Source: RGIG8306 sp964566025
Lineage (GTDB): Bacteria > Bacillota > Clostridia > Lachnospirales > Lachnospiraceae
Assembly: GCA_964566025.1 (NCBI GenBank)
Contig: CAZMHF010000003.1
Span: 18,442 to 82,441 of the forward strand
Length of the DNA: 64,000 nt
Direction: 5' to 3'
How positions within the stretch are numbered: position 1 is the first letter of the stretch; each line of letters begins with the position of its first letter. A program made the position numbers and the translations under genes. Below are positions 8,210-17,266 of the stretch, piece by piece. A model generated the notes under the pieces. The model saw only the letters and a list, made by a program, of their open reading frames with translations, searched no databases and had not been told where the DNA came from.

Positions 8210-9439
8210 TTATTTCGTCAACTCAGTGAATACATCTTTGATTTCTTCAATCAAATAATTTCCGCTATTTCGACTTATGATTTGACCTGTATCCCAAAGC
8301 ATTGGACAAAAACCAAGCTCTAATGCATAGGATGCACATGTTTCAAAATAGAGTGCAACACTTTTTATATCCTTTGATTTAACGGGTGCACCGTATTCGC
8401 CAATAATAACGGGATAACCTTTGTCAACAAAGGCTGTTTTCATTTTGTCAAAATTCTTTTTTAGCTCTGCGATTTCTTCGTCTGTACCCCATGTGTAAGC
8501 TGCTTTTCCCCAAGACTCATCCTTCTCCAAAATCGCGAAGGTCGATGGCGTATAATAATGCACCGAAACAATTAACTTATTTTCTTTGCCTTCATTTGCT
8601 TTATCTTCTGGCATTTTATATAACGGATCAATTGTCATATCGATATCTGTTGCATAGCCTGCGATTAACAAGTGTCTACTTTCGTTATTTCCTCCAGAAG
8701 CACGAACGGTATCCACAAATACTTGATTAATCGTATTAACTAAGTTATAGGCTTGCTTCTTTTTATCATCGGCTTTTCCTGAATAGCGATTCCAAATATC
8801 ATCAAATACGGCCTCTTCGTTTAAGGATTCAAAAATCAAATAATCGCTGTAATCCTTAAAGCGCTCGCTGATTTGTTCCCATATTCTAACGTATTTTTCT
8901 TTACAAGCAGTGTACTCTGTCGAAAAGCCCTCAAACCATCCACCATCCCAATGAATATTTAGTACCACATACAAATCTTGCTTCATGGCATAGTTTACGA
9001 CCGTTTGTACACGATCCATCCATAATGGATTAATTGTATGGTCTTCATCAATCATATTTGACCAAGCAACTGGTATACGCACAGAGCTAAATCCTTTTTC
9101 TTTTAACTTAATAAAGATTTTTTCTGTTATAACGGGATTTCCCCACGCTGTTTCATAAAGATAAGTGCTCTTACCATCAATATTGCCACACGCTTCTAGG
9201 GTATTTCCTAAATTCCAACCAATTTTCATCTCCGAAACAATCTCTGTTGCAGAAATTCCACGCATTTCACCTGTCATTGAAGGAATTTTATGTTCTTCCT
9301 CTGTCGCTGTCTGTGTTGTTTGTTCCTTTGTTGTAGCGGGTGCCTTCGTTGTTTTCTCTGTTGTATCTTCCTTGCCTTTACATCCTGTCAAAGCGAGCGT
9401 CACAACAACTAGCATCCATAGCCATTTACATTTTTTCAT
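8210..9439 (-). CDS. GH5 endoglucanase lipoprotein (GH5_4-like)
   Basis: A lipoprotein signal ending LALTGC (lipid Cys 20) and a Thr/Lys/Glu linker precede a GH5 barrel. Early in the barrel is GWNLGNTLEACG (about 74-85), then the acid/base in FESLNEEAV (Glu 208) and the nucleophile in VIIGEYGAP (Glu 348). GH5_4 enzymes hydrolyse cellulose, xyloglucan or mixed-linkage glucan. The start at 9439 has GGAGATACGGG directly upstream, 11 bases after the previous stop. A longer frame to 9532 would overlap that gene and lose the signal peptide. It is the last gene of the polysaccharide operon. The subfamily is judged by eye. Confidence 0.88.
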   Translation of the reverse strand: MKKCKWLWMLVVVTLALTGCKGKEDTTEKTTKAPATTKEQTTQTATEEEHKIPSMTGEMRGISATEIVSEMKIGWNLGNTLEACGNIDGKSTYLYETAWGNPVITEKIFIKLKEKGFSSVRIPVAWSNMIDEDHTINPLWMDRVQTVVNYAMKQDLYVVLNIHWDGGWFEGFSTEYTACKEKYVRIWEQISERFKDYSDYLIFESLNEEAVFDDIWNRYSGKADDKKKQAYNLVNTINQVFVDTVRASGGNNESRHLLIAGYATDIDMTIDPLYKMPEDKANEGKENKLIVSVHYYTPSTFAILEKDESWGKAAYTWGTDEEIAELKKNFDKMKTAFVDKGYPVIIGEYGAPVKSKDIKSVALYFETCASYALELGFCPMLWDTGQIISRNSGNYLIEEIKDVFTELTK

Positions 9440-9450
9440 CCCGTATCTCC

Positions 9451-11460
9451 TTAATATTCTGATAATGAGATGCCATTTTCTCCGAGCGGAATTTTCTGGT
9501 CTAGTCCTACGAATTTTCCGTCCTTTTGCCATAAAACATCTTTTACAAATTCATATTTTTCAATATCCCATGTCGTAAAATCGTCTAGCACCATTCCACC
9601 TGTATCACCAGAGTTCGCATTGAAACACCAAAATGTATGATGCAATTTATTTTTCGCGATTAAGTCCTTGAAATATGTCATCCACTTCAAATTTGGATCG
9701 CGCATAAATCCGCCCCATTCACCAATTAGCAATGGCGAAATTTTGTCTTCATGGATATACATCCAATTATCTGCCCAACAATCTTCGTATAAGCTTTCAA
9801 ATGTGTAATCACCCTTAAACCAAGGTTGCTCGTAAACGGTTGGTCCATAATCATGTGGCGAATACACTAATTTATTTTGGTATTTGCCTAAATTAATTGG
9901 AAAGTCTTTTACACCACGTAAATTTCCGCCCCACCAATTAAAATAATAATCATCATGATTTTTTGAATGATAGTCTCCATTCCCTTCTAAGTCCATTGGG
10001 TATATTTCAATACCTTCTACGAGAATCAATACATCTGGGTGAACTTCTAAAATGGCAAGTGCCGTTTTTTCGGCTATGTACTTCCAATTGTTTTCGTCCT
10101 TCGTATCATTCCAAATCGCTCTTGGTGATTCACTTGGTTTACCATGTGGCTCATTTTTCAAATCATATCCAATCAAGGTGTCGTCATTCTTATAGTGTTT
10201 TGCCATATACACAAGTGATTCGATAAATTTTTCTTCTGTAATATCTTCTTTATACCATACGTTATAATTATGGCCGCTTGCATCTGTTTTCGCACTATGA
10301 ATATCTATAATAATTTTAATGCCATATGTTCTGCATAAGTCCACAACCAAATCAAAAATTTCTTGACTGTTCATACCTACTAGATAGGCGTTTGTCGCTT
10401 GATTAAAATTCGCACTTGGGTAGACACCTTCGCTCCATTGTAAGATTAATTCACTAGAAATCGGAATACGAATGACATTGAATCCATGGTCAGCAATTGC
10501 CTTGACTGATGTCACAAGGTCGCTTGTCCATAATCCATCAAATGTGTTTGTTCCTGTATTGTAACCAAACCAGTTGATTCCTGTTAACCAAACTTCTTTG
10601 CCGTTGGCATCAACAATTTTATTTCCGTCTGTCGATAGCCAATCATCTGTGCTAGGCTCTGGAATATCTAATTTATCTAAAATCGCGCCACCAGCACTTT
10701 GATTGTTATTATTATTATTATTGTTATCGTTGTTGCCATTATTGTTATTGTTGTTATTATTATTTCCTTCTTCCGCTGGGATAGACTCCTTATCAATTGT
10801 CAAAATAACATCCTTTGCATTAATATCCTCTGCTCCTTTTACAATAAAGCCGAAGTTTATTTGGCCATTTGGAGAAATCACAGCATTATACTCAACTGGG
10901 GTAAAAATAATCTTCCCATCGACAATTTCATGTGTACAGCTCCATGCTTGTTCAACACTTGCGCCATCATCAACGGGAACTTCTATTTTCCAACCCTCTA
11001 GTTGCATAGATGAATTATTCGAAATCGTTAGATCGTATTGCATAACCGAGACGCCACCATCTTCCCATCCATTTGATGATCCAAATGTAAGCAAGGCTCC
11101 CTCTTTAGGTTCTTCTTTTGTTTCTTCTTCACCTTTTGATTCATTTGCTTCGCTTGTCTTTTCTTCAGATGATGCTTCTTCTTTTGAAGCCTCTATGCTA
11201 TTTGCATCTGTTGAAGCATTTTCACTACGTTCTTGTGTAGGATTTTCTGTTGCTACTGTTTTTGTAGGTGCTGTTTCATCGCCCTTTAAGGACGTGTTTT
11301 TACCAAGAACATAGCCAATAAGCACTCCCACTACTAACACTAGCAACAAGAGCATTGCACCCAAAAGAATCTTTCGACCTTTTTTTTCTGCGTCCATATT
11401 TGGCGCTCCACCAATTTCAATTTGCTCTGTTAGCTCTTCTACGTTTCTTTCTTCTTCCAT
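9451..11460 (-). CDS. Membrane-anchored CBM2-GH5 cellulase
   Basis: The 669 residues form an acidic cytoplasmic tail, one membrane helix (about 31-52), a Ser/Glu-rich stalk, a CBM2-like module (about 121-224, ending with YNAVISPNGQINFGFIV), a poly-Asn linker (233-253) and a GH5 barrel (272-669). The barrel carries LKNEPHG (acid/base Glu 437) and LLIGEWGGF (nucleophile Glu 581). It resembles GH5_1 endo-beta-1,4-glucanases. The uncleaved anchor would hold a cellulose-binding enzyme at the outer face of the membrane. It sits between the SGNH esterase and the lipoprotein GH5 with 10-base gaps. The poly-Asn tract is encoded by an AAT/AAC triplet run at 10699-10764. Confidence 0.9.
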   Translation of the reverse strand: MEEERNVEELTEQIEIGGAPNMDAEKKGRKILLGAMLLLLVLVVGVLIGYVLGKNTSLKGDETAPTKTVATENPTQERSENASTDANSIEASKEEASSEEKTSEANESKGEEETKEEPKEGALLTFGSSNGWEDGGVSVMQYDLTISNNSSMQLEGWKIEVPVDDGASVEQAWSCTHEIVDGKIIFTPVEYNAVISPNGQINFGFIVKGAEDINAKDVILTIDKESIPAEEGNNNNNNNNNGNNDNNNNNNNNQSAGGAILDKLDIPEPSTDDWLSTDGNKIVDANGKEVWLTGINWFGYNTGTNTFDGLWTSDLVTSVKAIADHGFNVIRIPISSELILQWSEGVYPSANFNQATNAYLVGMNSQEIFDLVVDLCRTYGIKIIIDIHSAKTDASGHNYNVWYKEDITEEKFIESLVYMAKHYKNDDTLIGYDLKNEPHGKPSESPRAIWNDTKDENNWKYIAEKTALAILEVHPDVLILVEGIEIYPMDLEGNGDYHSKNHDDYYFNWWGGNLRGVKDFPINLGKYQNKLVYSPHDYGPTVYEQPWFKGDYTFESLYEDCWADNWMYIHEDKISPLLIGEWGGFMRDPNLKWMTYFKDLIAKNKLHHTFWCFNANSGDTGGMVLDDFTTWDIEKYEFVKDVLWQKDGKFVGLDQKIPLGENGISLSEY
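10699..10764 (-). repeat. AAT/AAC triplet tract coding for poly-Asn linker
   Basis: A near-pure run of asparagine codons, broken by one Gly-Asn-Asn-Asp island, encodes the flexible linker between the CBM2 and GH5 modules. Length changes by whole triplets would alter linker length without breaking the frame. Confidence 0.85.
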
Positions 11461-11469
11461 ACGTCCTCC

Positions 11470-12714
11470 TTATAGCACCATTCCTATTGCAAGCAATGCA
11501 AATGCTTTTTGCTCGTCACCTTCAGCCATCTTTATTTCTACTGTATGCTTTCCGCCTTCGCGGTTTTTGTATACAAATTGTGTTGTTGGATTTTCCCATC
11601 CGTCCTTTGTACATGCTACAAGGCTTGATTCCTTCACGCCATCAATATAAATCTCCGCCGTTCCATAGCTTTCCTTTTTGGTTGTCTTAAATACAAAGAA
11701 TAATGCATCACCTTCCATTTCAAATTGAAAACTTGCATTGTCAGATTCACCTTCTGTTTTTACCCACCCATCTGGAAATAATGCATGCCCTGATTTTTCT
11801 TCAAACGAACCCAATGTCACCTCTGAAAGATTTGTTTTATCTAACATAATCATTTCTGAATAATCTGCTCCATTTAGCATTTTATCTTTGTGATTGAATT
11901 CTTCGTCTAGTTCATTGGAAAGAGAGCGATCAATCATATGTAAAATAAAATCGGCATATAGGCGATGTCCGTATTCATTTGGATGCGACTCATCTGCCGA
12001 AATGTCTTTCCATTCCAATCTACCTTCTTCAATTTCCTTCATAATCGCATTGCGATAGCTAACGATTGGAACCTTATATGTAAAGGCAATGAGATTCATT
12101 TGGTCTTGACAGCTATACCCGTCCTTTGTTACAGAAATCAATAAAATTACGGCTGGCTTATTTTCTTGTTCAAGCGCTTTTTTCACAAGACTTTCGTATG
12201 CTGCCTTATCTACATTGCTTGTTGCATCATTTACTGCAAATTCAATAAAAATAATATCCTGCTGCGTTTGAAACAAATCACGATCTGACCGAATAAGCCC
12301 TAGCATAGAGGGTGTTCCACTAATGCCAGCATTTGTTAATGTCACATTTCCACTACCGCGTTTCCCTAATTCATCGGTTACAAGCTTTGCGAAAATATTT
12401 TTTGTTTTTCCATTGTAACCTTCTGTAATAGAACCGCCGATAAAGCCAACGCCGATATCTTCACCATTTTCTAAGCGTTTCATAACGTTTTGAATTCGAT
12501 AATTATTTCCCATGCCAAGCAACGATGTCTCTAGCATTTTTTCATAATCCGTTAATGCTTTTGTTGGTGCTTGTGTGGTTTCTTCCTCTGTCATTTGAAG
12601 AGACGTTGTTTGCTCTTTTGTTGGTGGCGCACTTGTTTCTTTTGTATTTTTTGTGCTGCAACCAGTAAGAGCAATCAACATCGCCATTGCTATTATTATT
12701 GCGTTTCTTTTCAT
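11470..12714 (-). CDS. SGNH-family esterase lipoprotein
   Basis: A signal peptide ends LIALTGC (lipid Cys 19), followed by a Thr-rich linker. The SGNH hydrolase domain has GFIGGSITEG (Ser 95), an Asn-Ala-Gly block, EFAVND (Asn 162-Asp 163) and ADESHPNEYGH (Asp 241, His 244). A C-terminal domain of about 110 residues ends HTVEIKMAEGDEQ and resembles a carbohydrate-binding jelly roll. It probably removes acetyl groups from plant polysaccharides outside the cell. The ATG at 12714 overlaps the GH3 stop as ATGA, so translation is coupled. A paralogue with the same layout lies at 62026-63402. Substrate is inferred. Confidence 0.82.
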   Translation of the reverse strand: MKRNAIIIAMAMLIALTGCSTKNTKETSAPPTKEQTTSLQMTEEETTQAPTKALTDYEKMLETSLLGMGNNYRIQNVMKRLENGEDIGVGFIGGSITEGYNGKTKNIFAKLVTDELGKRGSGNVTLTNAGISGTPSMLGLIRSDRDLFQTQQDIIFIEFAVNDATSNVDKAAYESLVKKALEQENKPAVILLISVTKDGYSCQDQMNLIAFTYKVPIVSYRNAIMKEIEEGRLEWKDISADESHPNEYGHRLYADFILHMIDRSLSNELDEEFNHKDKMLNGADYSEMIMLDKTNLSEVTLGSFEEKSGHALFPDGWVKTEGESDNASFQFEMEGDALFFVFKTTKKESYGTAEIYIDGVKESSLVACTKDGWENPTTQFVYKNREGGKHTVEIKMAEGDEQKAFALLAIGMVL

Positions 12715-14915
12715 TGATCGCTTCCTATTTCTATCATCGCAGAACACACTAATTCTCTTGAAGAATGTCCTGCACTAATCCTATACTGTCCACTTAATAG
12801 ACGATAAGCATGTGCTTCTTCATCAAAGAAGCGGAAGGTTTGCTTTTTATCTACTGTCATTGTAATATGTTTGCTTTCGCCCTTTTTTAAGAACAGCTTA
12901 TCAAATGCTTTTAATTCACGCACACAATATGGCAACTCCTTAAATGCTTCATCTACCTCTACAAGCTCGGAATAAATTTGCACTACATCCGCACCATCCA
13001 TATCGCCTGTATTTTTTACCGTAAGGAGAATATCCACGTTTTCACCGCGGTCATTAATTTGCAAATCAGAATATTCGAAGTTTGTATAGCTAAGTCCATA
13101 GCCAAATGGATAAAGAACTTTTTTGTTTTTCTTGTCAAAGTAGCGATATCCAACGAAAATATCTTCTCTGAAATACAATTCATTTTCATCCCATTTATAC
13201 TCACCCATTTCTACAGATGGATGATCTTTCTCTGCAAGCGGGAATGTCATAGGAAGCTTTCCACTTGGATTGACATTGCCAAGAATAACATCGGCTACAG
13301 CAAGGCCTCCCTCACTTCCAAGATATGAGTGCCATAAAATCGACTTAACATGATTCTTCCATTCACCTAATACAACTGGTGATCCAGACAATACAACAAC
13401 CGTTACATTTTGATTCACCTTTACGATTTCATTTAGCAAGCGATCTTGATTATAAGGAAGCTTCAAACTCAAACGGTCAATACCCTCTGATTCGATATCA
13501 TGATCAATTCCTGCAAAGAAAATGACTTCCTCACACTCTCTAGCCATTTGGAGCGCTTCGTTGGCTTTTTCATCATTCCATGCAACAAAATCATCATCAA
13601 TAATGCCCGATGTTTTTGATTTAATGAAGCGTTGGATACGCATTTCATATATATCAACACTACTTGTCTGCCAGCTTGCTACTTCATTTTGAGCTCTATA
13701 GCTTTCCGTATCGGTTGGTAAATCGTGTCCTTCACCAAAAAGGATTTCTGTATTGCCTCCTAATCGCATTTTCAAGCCAAGAAGTGGCGTAATCTCATAT
13801 AACGCCTTGACTTCTGCACTACCACCACCATTAGAATGCTTGCGAATGGCATTTTGCCCGATAACAGCCACTTTCTTTAAGTTCTTTTTATTTAAAGGCA
13901 AATGCTTCTCGTCATTTTTAAGTAGGACAATAGCTTCTTGCCCTGCGCTTAATACTGCTTGTTGACTTTCATGAGAATTGAAGTGACCTGCCTTTCTCTC
14001 CTCTTTTTGTTGACCAATCATTTTTAGCTCGTACATCATTTCTAAAATACGACGAACGCTTTCGTTGAGATTATCAACGCTAAGCTCACCGTTTTGAATT
14101 TTTTCTTTTAATGGATTTGCATAATAATAATTATCAAAATCTTGAGAAACACTCATGTCTATGTCCATTGTCGCATGGTAAGCATTTTCTGTATGGTGAA
14201 TACCGCCCCAATCAGAAATGACAACGCCATCATAATTCCATTCATCTCTTAAAATGTCCTTTAATAGAGCCTTGCTTTCACAGCATTGCTCTTCGTTGAA
14301 TTTGTTATACGCGCCCATAATGGAATAGGCATTGCCCTCTTTGATGGATGCATAAAAATGAGGTAAGTACATTTCATATAATGCTCGCTTTGAGCAAAAC
14401 GTTTTAACATCCATACGGCAATATTCTTGCGCATTTAGTGCAAAATGCTTTACGCAAGCAGCAACATCTTGTGTTTGAACGCCTTTTACAAATGGCACGA
14501 CCATTTCTGAAATTAAGCAAGTGTCCTCGCTCATATATTCGAAATTTCGGCCACAAAGTGGGTAACGCTGCACGTTAATGCCTGGTGCTAAAATAACATC
14601 CTTGCCTCTTCCGCGCGCCTCCGCACCGAGCACTTCGCCCGCTTTATAAGAAGCTTCTTTACTCCATGTAGAAGCAAGCGCCGTATTGCTAATTAAATAG
14701 GTTACATAATCATCTTCTTTTCCGCATGGAATCCATGTCTTGTCGGTAAATTGCTTACGAACGCCCATTGGCCCGTCCGACATGACAAGCGGAGGGATTT
14801 GAAGCCTGTCAATCCCTCCGGTATGAAACGCGCCCGTACCATGTACCATATCAATTTTTTCATCTAGTGTTAACTCATTTAGTAAGCTATCGATTAATTG
14901 TTTGCGTGAATTCAT
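12711..14915 (-). CDS. Glycoside hydrolase family 3 beta-glucosidase
   Basis: The 734-residue protein has a GH3 N-terminal barrel with the substrate-binding KHF (156-158) and the nucleophile in VVISDWGG (Asp 235). An alpha/beta sandwich follows (for example LSGSPVVLGEW), then a C-terminal fibronectin-III-like domain from about residue 640. There is no signal peptide, so it would cleave cello- or xyloglucan-oligosaccharides in the cytoplasm. It starts 13 bases after the GH31 stop with a GGAGGGGC site, and its stop overlaps the following esterase start. Beta-glucosidase is the likeliest activity; beta-xylosidase cannot be excluded from sequence alone. Confidence 0.92.
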   Translation of the reverse strand: MNSRKQLIDSLLNELTLDEKIDMVHGTGAFHTGGIDRLQIPPLVMSDGPMGVRKQFTDKTWIPCGKEDDYVTYLISNTALASTWSKEASYKAGEVLGAEARGRGKDVILAPGINVQRYPLCGRNFEYMSEDTCLISEMVVPFVKGVQTQDVAACVKHFALNAQEYCRMDVKTFCSKRALYEMYLPHFYASIKEGNAYSIMGAYNKFNEEQCCESKALLKDILRDEWNYDGVVISDWGGIHHTENAYHATMDIDMSVSQDFDNYYYANPLKEKIQNGELSVDNLNESVRRILEMMYELKMIGQQKEERKAGHFNSHESQQAVLSAGQEAIVLLKNDEKHLPLNKKNLKKVAVIGQNAIRKHSNGGGSAEVKALYEITPLLGLKMRLGGNTEILFGEGHDLPTDTESYRAQNEVASWQTSSVDIYEMRIQRFIKSKTSGIIDDDFVAWNDEKANEALQMARECEEVIFFAGIDHDIESEGIDRLSLKLPYNQDRLLNEIVKVNQNVTVVVLSGSPVVLGEWKNHVKSILWHSYLGSEGGLAVADVILGNVNPSGKLPMTFPLAEKDHPSVEMGEYKWDENELYFREDIFVGYRYFDKKNKKVLYPFGYGLSYTNFEYSDLQINDRGENVDILLTVKNTGDMDGADVVQIYSELVEVDEAFKELPYCVRELKAFDKLFLKKGESKHITMTVDKKQTFRFFDEEAHAYRLLSGQYRISAGHSSRELVCSAMIEIGSDQ

Positions 14916-14928
14916 CTTGCCCCTCCTA

Positions 14929-17241
14929 TTAACGACGAATGATTAAATCATTTTCATCCACTGTTGTTTCAAATCCATCAACAACCGCATCTTTTTGGTT
15001 AACAAAAATTACTTCGTACGCCTTATTCGTTTTTGCATCTATCGTTAGCGTGATTACGCCATTTTTCTTAGATGCTTCAATTATCAATTCTTCTTGTGCT
15101 TGCATATTGTAAACGGTTGTTTTTGCCGTTCCATCTTCATTTAAATAAACATATAATTTTACGCCATCTGCATAGTCGTACTCGGGGCCTTCGTCTTTTG
15201 CGCCCATAGCAATAATCGAATTTTCTCTTACTAACATTGGAATATGTAAATAGTCGCATTCATGCTCATACCATTTGCCTCCATTGACTGCTTTTCCTGT
15301 AAAGAAATCTGTCCAATTCCCTTCTGGTAAATAGTATTTCGCCAAACTCTTATCATTAAAAATCGGAGCGACCATCAATGAATCACCAAGCATATATTGC
15401 TTGTCGATATAACCGCACATTGGATCTTTCTCGAATTCTAATATCATCGCACGCATCATAGGTACGCCTGATTTTGATGTATCAATAGCACTCTTATATA
15501 AATATGGCATCATCTTTGCTTTTAATTTTGTAAATGTACGAACGACATCCACAGCCTCATCATCATACACCCATGGCACACGATAAGAAGTACTACCATG
15601 TAAGCGTGAATGAGAAGATAATAATCCAAATGCTGCCCAACGCTTGTAAACGTCTGCTGTTGATGTATTCTCAAATCCCCCAATATCATGACTCCAATAG
15701 CCGAATCCAGACATTGTCAAGGATAGTCCACCACGAAGACTCTCTTCCATCGATTCATAATCTGACCAGCAGTCCCCTCCCCAATGTACAGGGAATTTTT
15801 GTCCACCGACAGTTGCTGAACGTGCGAATAATACCGCCTCTTCTTTGCCTAACTTTTTCACCAATACATTGTATACACACTCATTGTAAAGGTATGTATA
15901 GTAGTTATGCATTTTCGCAGGATCTGCGTTGTTATAGTATACACAATCCGTTGGAATTCTTTCACCAAAGTCCGTCTTAAAGCAATCAACACCCATATCA
16001 ATCAATGCCTCTAGCTTTGATGCATACCATTCGCATGCTGCTGGATTGGTAAAATCGACAATCGCCATTCCTGGTTGCCACATATCCCATTGCCACACAT
16101 CACCATTTGGTCTTTTGACGAAATAGCCTTTTTCCATACCTTCTTCAAATAGAACCGATTCTTGACCAATATAACTATTAATCCAAACGCAAATCTTGAG
16201 TCCTTTTGCTTTTAGGCGTTTTAACATACCCTCTGGATCTGGGAAAACTCTTTTATCCCAAACAAAATCACTCCACGAAAAATCCTTCATCCAGAAGCAG
16301 TCAAAATGAAATACTTTCATCGGAATACCGCGATCGAGCATCCCGTCAACAAAACTTGTTACGGTTTCTTCGTCATAATTTGTTGTAAAAGAAGTCGATA
16401 ACCACAAGCCAAATGTCCAAGGTGCTGTTAGCGGAGGTTTTCCTGTTAAATCGGTATAATGCTCAAGCACTTCTTTCATACTTGGGCCGTTAATCACAAA
16501 GTAATCAAGGCTTTCACCTGGTACACTAAATTGTACTTTTGTTACGAAGCTCGAACCAACCTCAAATGAAACTTGGTCAGGGCTATTTACCAAAACGCCA
16601 TATCCTTTGTTCGTCAAATAAAACGGGATGTTTTTATAAGATTGCTCTGTTGATGTACCGCCGTCTGCATTCCAAATATCAATGGACTGTCCGTTTTTTA
16701 CAAATGGTGTAAATCGCTCGCCCGTACCGTATACTAACTCACCAACGCCTAACGATAGTGATTGTCTCATATACGTATCGTGCAAACCACCATCATCATA
16801 TGCCAATCCTCGCCAATCTGTTTTGATATAACCTAAATCCTTGCCATTGCTCGATGTCAATAACTCATCACCTCTGTAATAAGTCATACTCCACCACTTT
16901 TTGTTGATAACCAAACGAAGCAAACCGCTCGTTACTTCTAAATTCCATTCGTCTTCTTTTACTTCCATCACGCTGTTTTCATCCACCTCAATTTGGAAAG
17001 AAGGCTCTCTTTTTTGTACGCCCATGTAATGAAATGTTTGAACACGAATAACTTCTGGCATCGGTGCCGAAATTTTGATTGTTAGGTTCACGCCACCAAG
17101 TGTATCACCACGATGATTAATATGATGTGTAGGTGCGCATATTGTCACCTCGTCATTTTCAACCTTTGAGAAATACACCTCTGCTGGAGAGAAGCACTCT
17201 GTTCCCTCTTTAAAAATCCAACATCCATTATTAAATTTCAT
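14929..17241 (-). CDS. yicI: Glycoside hydrolase family 31 alpha-xylosidase (YicI-like)
   Basis: The 770 residues match the YicI plan throughout. An N-terminal beta-sandwich leads into the catalytic barrel with FHFDCFWMKDFSW, the nucleophile in CFKTDFGERIPTD (Asp 424) and the acid/base in HWGGDCWSDYES (Asp 490), then the C-terminal sandwiches. The KTDFGERIP form is characteristic of alpha-xylosidases that remove xylose from the non-reducing end of xyloglucan oligosaccharides. It lacks a signal peptide and is cytoplasmic. Placement ahead of GH3 and two GH5 genes supports a xyloglucan pathway. The leader before its start is only 25 bases. Confidence 0.93.
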   Translation of the reverse strand: MKFNNGCWIFKEGTECFSPAEVYFSKVENDEVTICAPTHHINHRGDTLGGVNLTIKISAPMPEVIRVQTFHYMGVQKREPSFQIEVDENSVMEVKEDEWNLEVTSGLLRLVINKKWWSMTYYRGDELLTSSNGKDLGYIKTDWRGLAYDDGGLHDTYMRQSLSLGVGELVYGTGERFTPFVKNGQSIDIWNADGGTSTEQSYKNIPFYLTNKGYGVLVNSPDQVSFEVGSSFVTKVQFSVPGESLDYFVINGPSMKEVLEHYTDLTGKPPLTAPWTFGLWLSTSFTTNYDEETVTSFVDGMLDRGIPMKVFHFDCFWMKDFSWSDFVWDKRVFPDPEGMLKRLKAKGLKICVWINSYIGQESVLFEEGMEKGYFVKRPNGDVWQWDMWQPGMAIVDFTNPAACEWYASKLEALIDMGVDCFKTDFGERIPTDCVYYNNADPAKMHNYYTYLYNECVYNVLVKKLGKEEAVLFARSATVGGQKFPVHWGGDCWSDYESMEESLRGGLSLTMSGFGYWSHDIGGFENTSTADVYKRWAAFGLLSSHSRLHGSTSYRVPWVYDDEAVDVVRTFTKLKAKMMPYLYKSAIDTSKSGVPMMRAMILEFEKDPMCGYIDKQYMLGDSLMVAPIFNDKSLAKYYLPEGNWTDFFTGKAVNGGKWYEHECDYLHIPMLVRENSIIAMGAKDEGPEYDYADGVKLYVYLNEDGTAKTTVYNMQAQEELIIEASKKNGVITLTIDAKTNKAYEVIFVNQKDAVVDGFETTVDENDLIIRR

Positions 17242-17266
17242 ACCATAACTCCTTTATTTTTATTTT

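Noticed and set aside
10703..11314. Plus-strand frame of 203 codons with a leucine-rich start
   Set aside because: It is the antisense of the poly-Asn tract and CBM2 region of the GH5 gene. It has no ribosome-binding site, and its Leu run is the mirror of AAT/AAC codons.
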